From NCBI GenBank assembly GCA_934373375.1, contig CAKROP010000001.1, forward strand, positions 1-33,891: a DNA stretch of 33,891 bases, read 5' to 3'. Positions 18,021 to 27,331 of this stretch are shown piece by piece. Position 1 is the stretch's first letter; each line of letters starts with the position of its first letter. Under the pieces are notes generated by a model. The model was given only the letters and a program-made list of their open reading frames with translations, made no database searches and was not told the origin of the DNA. The position numbers were made by a program, and so were the translations under genes. Source of the DNA: an uncultured Anaerosacchariphilus sp. (lineage in GTDB: Bacteria; Bacillota; Clostridia; Lachnospirales; Lachnospiraceae).

Positions 18021-18051
18021 AAAAGCGGGCGTTTTTACGCACCCGCTTTTT
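18021..18051 (+). terminator. Intrinsic terminator after the P-type ATPase
   Basis: AAAAGCGGG (18021-18029) pairs with CCCGCTTTT (18042-18050), with an inner CGT/ACG pairing and a T run through 18051. Confidence 0.88.
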
Positions 18052-18102
18052 GGCGTTTTATGAATTAGATAAAACTAACCCAGATAACGGAGGAATTTTT
18101 GA

Positions 18103-19917
<1,815 letters not shown>

Positions 19918-19928
19918 GATTGGCTGAC

Positions 19929-21047
19929 ATGAAAAAGAAGCTTGGCATTTATATTCACATTCCCTTTTGCGTGCGTAAATGCGCCTACTGCGATTTCCTC
20001 TCCGCCCCGGCGGACGAGACGACCCGGGAGAGCTACGTGCGCGCCCTGCGGGAAGAAATCCGGTCAGCCGGAAGCTTAAATGAAACTTACGAGGGAGCGA
20101 CCGTCTTTTTTGGGGGCGGTACGCCCTCCCTTCTGGCAGGAGAAGAGCTGGCAGGAATCCTCGATGAGGTCTCCCGGCGGCTTCTTTTGCGTTCCGATGC
20201 GGAGATTACGGTGGAATGTAATCCGGGCACACTGAACAGGAAGAAACTGGAAAATTATAAAGTGGCAGGCGTCAACCGCCTGAGTATCGGCTTACAGTCG
20301 GCGGACAACCGGGAATTGAAGACCCTGGGGCGAATTCACACCTGGGAGCAGTTCCGGGAGAATTACGCGCTGGTGCGGGAGCTGGGCTTCGCCAATGTGA
20401 ACATAGATCTGATGTCCGCCCTGCCCGGACAGACCCGGGAGGGCTGGCTGTCCACCCTGGAAAAAGTGACGAATCTGAATCCAGAACATATTTCCGCTTA
20501 CAGCCTGATCGTTGAGGAGGGCACGCCCTTTTATGAGCGATATGGAGAAGAACGGCCCCAGGAGAGTGAGCTTCCGGGCGAAGATCTGGATCGGCTCATG
20601 TACGAGGACACGAAAGCATTTTTACACGGGAAGGGCTATGAGCGTTACGAGATTTCCAACTACGCGAAGCCCGGGTACGAGTGCCGCCACAACTGCTCCT
20701 ACTGGGAACGGACCGATTACAGGGGCTTTGGCATCGGCGCGGCGTCTTTGCTTGGCGAGGTGCGTTATAAAAACAGTACGGATTTGAAGGAATATCTGAA
20801 GGGTCATTTCACCTACGAAAGCGTGGAGCCCCTGAGACACCGGGACGCGCTGGAGGAGACCATGTTTCTGGGTCTGCGCGAAATGAGAGGCGTGGCGGTC
20901 ACGGAGGAGATTCAGGAGGTATACGGCCCGGTGCTGGAAAAGCTGATACAGGAAGAGGTTCTCGTGCGGGCAGACGGGAGAGTCCGGCTGACCGATCGGG
21001 GCATCGACGTGAGCAACATGGTACTGGCGGAATTTCTGCTGGATTAG
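19929..21047 (+). CDS. hemW: Radical SAM heme chaperone HemW
   Basis: A 372-residue radical SAM protein. The cluster motif CVRKCAYC (CxxxCxxC, Cys14, 18, 21) sits in IYIHIPFC, followed by FFGGGTPSLL, the SAM-contacting VNRLSIGLQS, and a C-terminal HemN-like domain from about 300 with ETMFLGLREMRGV. HemW delivers heme and lacks coproporphyrinogen dehydrogenase activity; the CxxxCxxC spacing and length fit HemW rather than HemN. The frame includes a TTG at 19920, but the ATG at 19929 sits nine bases after AGGA (which overlaps the lepA stop), so I prefer it. It is probably co-transcribed with lepA. hrcA and grpE, which often follow it, do not. Confidence 0.95.
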   Translation: MKKKLGIYIHIPFCVRKCAYCDFLSAPADETTRESYVRALREEIRSAGSLNETYEGATVFFGGGTPSLLAGEELAGILDEVSRRLLLRSDAEITVECNPGTLNRKKLENYKVAGVNRLSIGLQSADNRELKTLGRIHTWEQFRENYALVRELGFANVNIDLMSALPGQTREGWLSTLEKVTNLNPEHISAYSLIVEEGTPFYERYGEERPQESELPGEDLDRLMYEDTKAFLHGKGYERYEISNYAKPGYECRHNCSYWERTDYRGFGIGAASLLGEVRYKNSTDLKEYLKGHFTYESVEPLRHRDALEETMFLGLREMRGVAVTEEIQEVYGPVLEKLIQEEVLVRADGRVRLTDRGIDVSNMVLAEFLLD

Positions 21048-21107
21048 ACTGGATTCAAAGGGAAAAATAGTATATAGTAAGAACGGGAGAAGAGAAGGAG
21101 ACGGCGT

Positions 21108-21821
21108 ATGATAAAAGAAGTAGTGTTCGATATTGACAATACTCTGTATGACTATGAAAAAGGCCACGCGCTGGGCGTGGAGCGCATGGCGGAATATGCC
21201 GAAAAAGAGCTTGGAATTGCCAAAGCGTATTTTCGGAGCGAATACAAGCGGATGAACGAAGAGCTGAAGGTCCGTCTGGGAAAGGACGACGCAGCCACCC
21301 ACAGCCGCAGCATCCGCCTGCAGAACCTGCTGGAGCAGTGGGGCAAGCCCCTGTTTCCCCATGTGGAGAAGCTGTATCATCTGTACTGGGACGCTCTGCT
21401 TGCAGAGAGCAAGGCGGAGCCGGGAAGTATCGAGGCCATACGGGCGCTTCGGAAAATGGGCATCGGCGTGGGAATCGGCACGGATATGACCTTCTGGATG
21501 CAGTATCAGAAGCTGGAGCGATTTGGATTTGCACCCTATATCACCCATATGGTGACCAGCCAGGAGGCGGGCCATGAGAAGCCCCATCCGGAATTTATGG
21601 CCCTGTGTGTGAAAAAGGCAGGCTGTAAGCCCGAGGAAATGGTGTTTGTGGGAGATACCTTCAAAAAGGATGTGGCAGGTTCCGCAAAAGCGGGCATGCA
21701 TCCGGTCTGGTACCGGGCCAAGGAGAAGGTTCTGCCGGAGCAGACCGATCTGAAACCGGAGGATTATAAGATTATCCGCCATTTTGACGAGCTGGTTCCC
21801 TATGTAAAATCACTGGCTTAA
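21108..21821 (+). CDS. HAD-superfamily hydrolase
   Basis: A 237-residue haloacid-dehalogenase-type phosphatase. Motif I is VVFDIDNTLYD (nucleophile Asp8, acid Asp10), motif II lies in GIGTDMT, the motif III lysine in GHEKPHPEF, and motif IV is FVGDTFKKDVAG. A helical cap lies between motifs I and II, as in subfamily I enzymes such as YjjG-type nucleotidases, but the substrate is not determinable. AAGGAG (21095-21100) sets the start. The TATAGT hexamer in the gap after hemW lacks a good -35, so a promoter here is doubtful. The next gene starts 26 bases on. Confidence 0.9.
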   Translation: MIKEVVFDIDNTLYDYEKGHALGVERMAEYAEKELGIAKAYFRSEYKRMNEELKVRLGKDDAATHSRSIRLQNLLEQWGKPLFPHVEKLYHLYWDALLAESKAEPGSIEAIRALRKMGIGVGIGTDMTFWMQYQKLERFGFAPYITHMVTSQEAGHEKPHPEFMALCVKKAGCKPEEMVFVGDTFKKDVAGSAKAGMHPVWYRAKEKVLPEQTDLKPEDYKIIRHFDELVPYVKSLA

Positions 21822-21847
21822 AACCATAGAGAAGGAATAAAACGAAT

Positions 21848-22762
21848 ATGAACGAATTGTATTTTTTAGAAGAACAGCAGGTGAATCCCCTGCTGATTCG
21901 TGAAGTAGAGAAATTCCGGGCGCAGTATCCGGTGGCAGAGGCGGCTCGAAACCGTTTGGTGAAGCCTCCGGTGCCCTTTTACGGAAAAGAGATTCTGGAA
22001 ATGGCGATTGCAGCCCTTCTACAGGGGGAAAATGTACTGCTATCCGGCTCCAAGGCCACGGGAAAGAACATTCTGGCGGAAAATCTGGCCTGGATCTTTG
22101 GCCGTCCTTCCTACAATATTTCGTTTAATGTGAACACCGACAGCAGTTCCCTGATCGGAACGGATACCTTCGTGGACAATGAGGTGCGGTTGCGCAGGGG
22201 ACCCGTATACCAGTGTGCGGAAAATGGCGGCTTCGGCGTATTCGATGAGATTAATATGGCGAAAAATGACGCGGTTTCCGTGCTTCACGCGACCCTGGAT
22301 TACCGTCGCCTCATCGACGTACCGGGCTATGATAAGATTGAACTGCACCCGGCCACCCGCTTTATCGGAACCATGAATTACGGCTACGCCGGAACAAGAG
22401 AACTGAACGAGGCGCTGGTGTCCCGGTTTCTGGTCATTGATATGCCGCCGCTTACGGAAAGCACACTGATGCGGATTCTCCGGGCCAACTTCCCGGACGC
22501 GAAGGAAGCGGGACTGCGGGCTTTCGCAGGCCTGTTTCTCGACCTGCAGGTGAAGGCTCAGAACAGCGAGATTTCCACGAAGCCGCTGGATCTGCGCGGC
22601 ATGATTGGCGCGATTAAGACGGTGCGCTCCGGTCTTACACCCCGGACGGCGGTGACCATGGGTATTACGAATAAAAGCTTTGATATTTTTGAAAAAGAAA
22701 TCATCGGTGACATTGTCATGACCCGGATCCCGGAGGAGTGGACCGGAAGCGAATTATTTTAA
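21848..22762 (+). CDS. MoxR-family AAA+ ATPase
   Basis: A 304-residue AAA+ protein of the MoxR/CbbQ/NorQ class, chaperone-like ATPases that work with VWA-domain partners. The P-loop reads GSKATGKN (67-74), with Asn where Ser or Thr normally coordinates magnesium. Walker B is GVFDEINMA (Asp133, Glu134). The sensor-1 region is FIGTMNYGYAGT, followed by LNEALVSRF with the arginine finger. The lid domain includes KPLDLRGMIGAIK. The VWA gene starts 21 bases downstream, so the two are an obvious pair. Their client protein is unknown; the HAD gene upstream may be part of the same transcript. Confidence 0.88.
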   Translation: MNELYFLEEQQVNPLLIREVEKFRAQYPVAEAARNRLVKPPVPFYGKEILEMAIAALLQGENVLLSGSKATGKNILAENLAWIFGRPSYNISFNVNTDSSSLIGTDTFVDNEVRLRRGPVYQCAENGGFGVFDEINMAKNDAVSVLHATLDYRRLIDVPGYDKIELHPATRFIGTMNYGYAGTRELNEALVSRFLVIDMPPLTESTLMRILRANFPDAKEAGLRAFAGLFLDLQVKAQNSEISTKPLDLRGMIGAIKTVRSGLTPRTAVTMGITNKSFDIFEKEIIGDIVMTRIPEEWTGSELF

Positions 22763-22783
22763 GAAAATCACAGGTGAGGCAGC

Positions 22784-24574
22784 ATGAAGGAACAGGAAAA
22801 CCTGGAGCAGGAATATTTTGACGAAAATCAGTATGAGATAGAAAATCGAATCCGGAACCTGTACTGGACGGTCAGCGGTAACTACGGCGAGAATATCAAG
22901 CTGGATACCGTATCGTTCTCCCGGTCGCCCTGGGTGTCTCTCTATGACGCGGTGAAGCAGGGGGCATTTTCCCGGTACTTTGACCGGAACGCTTTTGGAC
23001 TGTATCTGGTGAAAAAGCTGTACTATGGGGCAGATGAGCAGGCTCTGACGAATGTGGCCCAGCTTGCGGTGGACAGTGCGGTTTACAAAAAAATCAGCGC
23101 GGAGCGAAAAGGCGTCGCGGAGATTCGGAAAAAAGCTTTTTCGGATCTGCTGGATTATGATTTTACAAGGCTTGCGTCCTATTACCTGGGGCAGATCAAG
23201 ATCTGCATGATGCAGCAGGCGGTCCGGGGACAGACGGGGCATGAGCAGGCAAGGATGCAGCAGGCGCTGGATATGCTGGCGGGCCTTCGGGACACCGAAG
23301 ATACGATGGAAATCATTCGGGTTACGGACGCCATGTATAACTGGTTAGTCGATCCTTATTTTGAAAAAAATCACGGCGATCTGGAAAAGGTGCTGGCCGT
23401 GACCATGGAGGATTTACAGGAATTCAACTGGAAGGATTATCTGGAGGAGGAAGCGGCAGAGGAGGATCTGACCCAGATACTGAATCAGGTCAATCAGGCC
23501 GTGGCCCAGACCGGAGAGGTTCCCTCTGAGGAAGAAAAGAAGGAAACCCGCATGAAACGGGTGCTGGTGGACGCGGAAGCGGCTGAGAAGATGTACTCCT
23601 ACATTGAGTTGAATTATGGGCGATCCTATTTAAGCGCCGGAGAGCAGAAGCGTCTGAACCGCAGTCTCTGCCGGGGCGCCCATGCGGACTGCAGCCTCTA
23701 TTTTACCGACGGCATCCTTTCCAATAGGGTGAAGCGGAACTATCAGTCCGAGTACGCCAGACGGTCAAAGAGCGAGAATCTCAGGGTATACGGTCATTAT
23801 ACCCGGGTGGCGAAGCGGAATATCGAGGTGCTGACGGACACCCTGCGCCGGGCTCTGGTGGCTCGAAGCGAGCGGGAGACGGTGAAAAGCGAGTATGGCA
23901 GCATCGTGCCCGCAAGACTCTGGAAGCTGGGCCGCAGCCATGATAAGAAGCTTTTTGAGCGGGTGCTGAAAAAGGACAGCTCGGAATTTGTGGTTCACGT
24001 GCTCATTGATGCCAGTGGTTCCCAAAGAAGCCGTCAGAGCCTGGTGGCCCTGCAGGGTTATATCATCAGCGAGGCCTTAAGCAGCGTACAGATTCCTCAT
24101 CGGGTCATGGGCTTTTGTACCTTCTGGGACTATACGGTTATGCAGCGCTACCGGGACTATGACGACCCGAAGGAGGCCAATAAGCGGATCTTTGAGTTTC
24201 ACGCCTCGTCCAATAACCGGGACGGCCTGGCCATCCGGGCGGCTGCCGCCAGTCTTCGGGAGCGCCCTGAGGAAAATAAGGTTCTCATCGTCTTAAGCGA
24301 CGGGCGTCCCAACGACATCATCGTGAACCGGCCCAACAGCAAGAATCCTGCGCCCTACGCAGGTGACTATGCGGTGCGGGATACAGCTTCCGAGGTGCGA
24401 AAGGTTCGTGCGGAGGGCATCTCCGTGCTGGGCGTTTTCGCCGGGGAGGAGCAGGATCTGCAGGCGGAGCGGCGGATATTCGGCAGGGATTTCGCCTACA
24501 TCCGCAATATTATGAATTTTTCCGGTGTGGTAGGACTCTATCTGAAGCGTCAGTTGGACGATACGGCACAGTAA
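22784..24574 (+). CDS. VWA-domain protein, partner of the MoxR ATPase (CobT/NorD-like)
   Basis: A 596-residue cytoplasmic protein with no signal peptide or membrane helix. The N-terminal 390 residues are helical and unrecognised, with an acidic stretch (EEEAAEEDLTQ) near 224. The C-terminal VWA domain (about 400-590) has an intact MIDAS: DASGS (Asp409, Ser411, Ser413), a threonine-region FCTFWD, and the late SDGRPND. The NNRDGLAIR segment resembles the CobT/NorD style of VWA domain. MoxR-VWA pairs typically insert metals or remodel enzyme complexes, so a maturation role is plausible (inference). AGGTGAGG lies close before the ATG. Confidence 0.85.
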   Translation: MKEQENLEQEYFDENQYEIENRIRNLYWTVSGNYGENIKLDTVSFSRSPWVSLYDAVKQGAFSRYFDRNAFGLYLVKKLYYGADEQALTNVAQLAVDSAVYKKISAERKGVAEIRKKAFSDLLDYDFTRLASYYLGQIKICMMQQAVRGQTGHEQARMQQALDMLAGLRDTEDTMEIIRVTDAMYNWLVDPYFEKNHGDLEKVLAVTMEDLQEFNWKDYLEEEAAEEDLTQILNQVNQAVAQTGEVPSEEEKKETRMKRVLVDAEAAEKMYSYIELNYGRSYLSAGEQKRLNRSLCRGAHADCSLYFTDGILSNRVKRNYQSEYARRSKSENLRVYGHYTRVAKRNIEVLTDTLRRALVARSERETVKSEYGSIVPARLWKLGRSHDKKLFERVLKKDSSEFVVHVLIDASGSQRSRQSLVALQGYIISEALSSVQIPHRVMGFCTFWDYTVMQRYRDYDDPKEANKRIFEFHASSNNRDGLAIRAAAASLRERPEENKVLIVLSDGRPNDIIVNRPNSKNPAPYAGDYAVRDTASEVRKVRAEGISVLGVFAGEEQDLQAERRIFGRDFAYIRNIMNFSGVVGLYLKRQLDDTAQ

Positions 24575-24589
24575 AAGGAGTTTTAGTAT

Positions 24590-26494
24590 ATGAAAACGTG
24601 GCTGAAAAAATGGTGGAAGCCCCTGGTACTGGTTCTGGTGCTGGCCGGATTTCTGCTTTATCCGCCGGTCATACTTACAGAAATGCGTGTGGATTTTGAA
24701 AAAGAAGATTATACGGCGGGCAATCACTGCAAGGTCTTTGCTTCCCCGACGGAAAACCTGGGACTGGACAGCGTGAAGAATGCCGATAAAAAGCCCGGCG
24801 AAGCCCGCTTCTTCTTCTGGGATATCCGCTGGCGCGACGGACAGACCTTCAAACGCCTGGACCCAATCGATTACAATTTGGATGACGAGATTCGAATCAG
24901 GGACATTGCTTTTTTTATCAATGGCTTTTATGCGGGAGAGCTTTCCGGAGAAGAACTTCTGGCTTCGTTTTCGCCCAACGATCAGGTTCAGATGTATGAG
25001 ACGGACAGCGGCTCTTTGGGACTGTATATCACAGGCGATGATTCTCAGCTTCTGACTACGGAGGTGTTCCGGGAGTTTTATAAGGAAATGGCGGGGCGCT
25101 ATGCGCGGACCGGTGTTTTTTATCTGCTGCCTCTGCTTTTACTCGTCTGGGCCGCGGCTGAATTCTATGTGCGGAAAATCTGGCGGCAGCGGGAGGGACG
25201 GTTTTTCCTGGCAGTCGATACGTTATTTTATATAGCGGGGCTGCTGGCGCTGGCTCTGATAGTGACCGGAGCGTTCACAGGCTCCGATTTGGTGAACCCC
25301 GATGAGTCTGAGGCAGTCTATTCGGTGCAGTATTACATTACCCACTGGAAGATTCCGGACGCAAGAGATCTGGAGATGGCGGCCTATTCCGTGTTCGGAA
25401 CGGCGCGCCTTACGGAGCTTGACCTGTTCTATATTTTTGCGGCTCAGATCGCGAGGCTTTTTACCTTTGAGCATGCGGTGCGGCTGTTCAACGTGCTGAT
25501 GGCGGCGGGGCTTTTCTATCTGATTTTCTGTAACCTGAAAAAGAACCGCTGGCTTCTGGCCGTCATGTTCCTGACGCCCCAGATCTGGTATCTCTATACC
25601 TACTGTACCTCGGACGCCATGGACTACGCGGTGGGCGTGCTGGTGCTTTATCAGGTGGCGAGACCGGACAGTATGCTGCAGAAGCTTTGCAGCCGGGGTG
25701 TGAAGAAAGCAGACTGGTGGCGGGTATTGCTTCTGGGATTTTTGTTTTCCAATATTTTCATGTCCAAACAGAACTTCTATGTGTTCGCCATTTACGCCTT
25801 CTGCATGTTGCTGGTGGATCTCTTCACAGCGCCTGCGGAGGAAAAAAGGAATCGGCTGATCAGCTATCTCTGGGTAGCGGGCTTCGCGTTTGGGTTCCTG
25901 GGAATCCGTTATATTCCGGAATTTCTGCATTACGGCGTTCACCGGCACCGGGTACTCCTTGCGCTTCAGGAGCAGATCGCGATTCCGAAGCTGAATCCGG
26001 CTTCACCGCCTGCGGAGCAGAGCTCGGCCTTCAATCTCTACGGCAAGGGCGTGGGGCTTTCGGAGCTGCTATTTAAAATGGGACTTCACAAGACCACGTT
26101 CCGTTCCTTTGTGGGAACCTACGGAAGTCTCCAGTTCCCCAGTCCGGACTGGTACTGTCTGCTGATGGGGGCACTGTATCTGGTGTATCTCATCGGCTGC
26201 TGCGGTTCTGTGCTCCGGGAAAAGGGACACGGGGAGCGGAAGGTGAAGCTGGGACTTCTGTTTTTCTGCGCGCTGGTGTCTTACGCGCTATTGATCTACA
26301 ATGCCTGGTTCATTGATTTCCAGGCCCAGGGGCGCTACATGGTTCCGGTGCTGATTTTCGCGGCCAACGCGGCGGCATTGAAGCCGGAGACTTCGAGGAT
26401 GAAGTGGTTTCAGCTTGTGTTGGGAACCTCAGCGGTATTGTCACTGTATTCCTTTGCGGTCTACTGTATTCCGAATATCAGGCCGCCGTACTAA
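24590..26494 (+). CDS. Polytopic membrane protein, DUF2142 / GT-C glycosyltransferase-like
   Basis: A 634-residue protein. An N-terminal helix (about 10-28) is followed by an extracytoplasmic domain of about 150 residues, then about ten helices. The loop after an early helix carries NPDESEAVYSVQYY (Asp238, Glu239), resembling the acidic PDE motif of DUF2142/GT-C proteins, and a late FQAQGRYMVPVLIFAAN matches their GRY(L/M)xP segment. Such proteins use polyprenyl-phosphate sugars for cell-surface glycans. AAGGAG precedes the ATG, 15 bases after the VWA stop. A PAP2 phosphatase nearby fits lipid-carrier chemistry. Function by family resemblance only. Confidence 0.72.
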   Translation: MKTWLKKWWKPLVLVLVLAGFLLYPPVILTEMRVDFEKEDYTAGNHCKVFASPTENLGLDSVKNADKKPGEARFFFWDIRWRDGQTFKRLDPIDYNLDDEIRIRDIAFFINGFYAGELSGEELLASFSPNDQVQMYETDSGSLGLYITGDDSQLLTTEVFREFYKEMAGRYARTGVFYLLPLLLLVWAAAEFYVRKIWRQREGRFFLAVDTLFYIAGLLALALIVTGAFTGSDLVNPDESEAVYSVQYYITHWKIPDARDLEMAAYSVFGTARLTELDLFYIFAAQIARLFTFEHAVRLFNVLMAAGLFYLIFCNLKKNRWLLAVMFLTPQIWYLYTYCTSDAMDYAVGVLVLYQVARPDSMLQKLCSRGVKKADWWRVLLLGFLFSNIFMSKQNFYVFAIYAFCMLLVDLFTAPAEEKRNRLISYLWVAGFAFGFLGIRYIPEFLHYGVHRHRVLLALQEQIAIPKLNPASPPAEQSSAFNLYGKGVGLSELLFKMGLHKTTFRSFVGTYGSLQFPSPDWYCLLMGALYLVYLIGCCGSVLREKGHGERKVKLGLLFFCALVSYALLIYNAWFIDFQAQGRYMVPVLIFAANAAALKPETSRMKWFQLVLGTSAVLSLYSFAVYCIPNIRPPY

Positions 26495-26568
26495 GCAGAG
26501 GTCTTATACGGGAACAGGGCGGGCATCGAAAAAGAGCGAAGGCTATGCCCGGGAAAGGGGATTTACAA

Positions 26569-26799
26569 ATGAAAGAATACGAAGTTGTTCATGAGATTTT
26601 CAACGAGTGCGCCAACAATCAGATGCGGGACGTCTTTATTGAGGAAGTTCCCATTGATAATTTGGAAGAATATGTAAGGAAACACCACGAAAAAGAGCGG
26701 GACTTCACCTTCGAACGGGAAGATCTGGCCGATGGAACTGTCGTCTATCATGTAAATACCTCCGGGCTTTTACAGCGATACACCTTTACGGAGATCTGA
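26569..26799 (+). CDS. Small conserved-looking protein of unknown function
   Basis: A 76-residue soluble, acidic protein: MKEYEVVHEIFNECANNQMR, then a strand-helix-strand-like pattern ending LLQRYTFTEI. I do not recognise a domain. The frame is open upstream to 26404, inside the previous gene, but AAAGGGGA precedes the ATG at 26569 at a good distance; ATG 26545 is a weaker alternative. Only one base separates its stop from the PAP2 start, so the two are translationally coupled. Confidence 0.75.
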   Translation: MKEYEVVHEIFNECANNQMRDVFIEEVPIDNLEEYVRKHHEKERDFTFEREDLADGTVVYHVNTSGLLQRYTFTEI

Positions 26800-26800
26800 G

Positions 26801-27331
26801 ATGGAAAAATTTTTTGAATGGGAATACCGTTTCATGATGTTTTTGCAGAATAGCATCCGGGGGCCGCTGAAAAATAAGGTGATGTGGTGCATCACCTCAC
26901 TGGAAAACGCAGGGTTTCTCTCCATCGCGGCCTGCCTGGCACTGCTTCTGCAGCCAAAATGGCGCAGGGTGGGCGAGGCGGCCACCGTGTCCATGATTCT
27001 GGAATTTCTGGTAGTCAATCTGTTATTGAAAAACTGGGTGGCCAGAGTGCGGCCTTATCATCTTCTGGAGGATCTGATTCTTCTGGTGCGGGAACCGGCA
27101 GACTATTCCTTCCCGTCGGGACACACAGGCGCGGCCTTTGCGGTGGCGTCGGTCATGTTCCTTGGCATGCCTCACAGCATCGGGGTACCGGCGCTCCTTG
27201 TGGCGTCGCTGATTGGATTTTCCCGGATTTATCTGGGGGTACATTTCCCCACAGATGTACTGGGCGGAGTGGTGGTCGGATGCGCGACCGGATTTGTGGC
27301 CTGGAAGCTGACGGGAGTGAAGCTCAGATGA
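26801..27331 (+). CDS. PAP2-family membrane phosphatase
   Basis: A 176-residue membrane protein with five to six helices and all three PAP2 motifs: KNWVARVRP (Lys77, Arg84, Pro85), PSGH (105-108) and SRIYLGVHFPTD (Ser141, Arg142, His148, Asp152). Enzymes of this type dephosphorylate lipid phosphates such as undecaprenyl pyrophosphate or phosphatidic acid. The ribosome-binding site GGAG lies inside the end of the preceding gene. Its stop overlaps the MATE start (ATGA). A role in carrier-lipid recycling beside the DUF2142 gene is inferred. Confidence 0.92.
   Translation: MEKFFEWEYRFMMFLQNSIRGPLKNKVMWCITSLENAGFLSIAACLALLLQPKWRRVGEAATVSMILEFLVVNLLLKNWVARVRPYHLLEDLILLVREPADYSFPSGHTGAAFAVASVMFLGMPHSIGVPALLVASLIGFSRIYLGVHFPTDVLGGVVVGCATGFVAWKLTGVKLR

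Noticed and set aside
21053..21090. Promoter before the HAD gene
   Set aside because: TATAGT is present, but the hexamer 17 bases upstream (TGGATT) matches the -35 consensus poorly.
20622..21782. 386-residue open frame on the - strand across hemW and the HAD gene
   Set aside because: Antisense to two well-supported genes and spanning their intergenic gap, with no recognisable motif.
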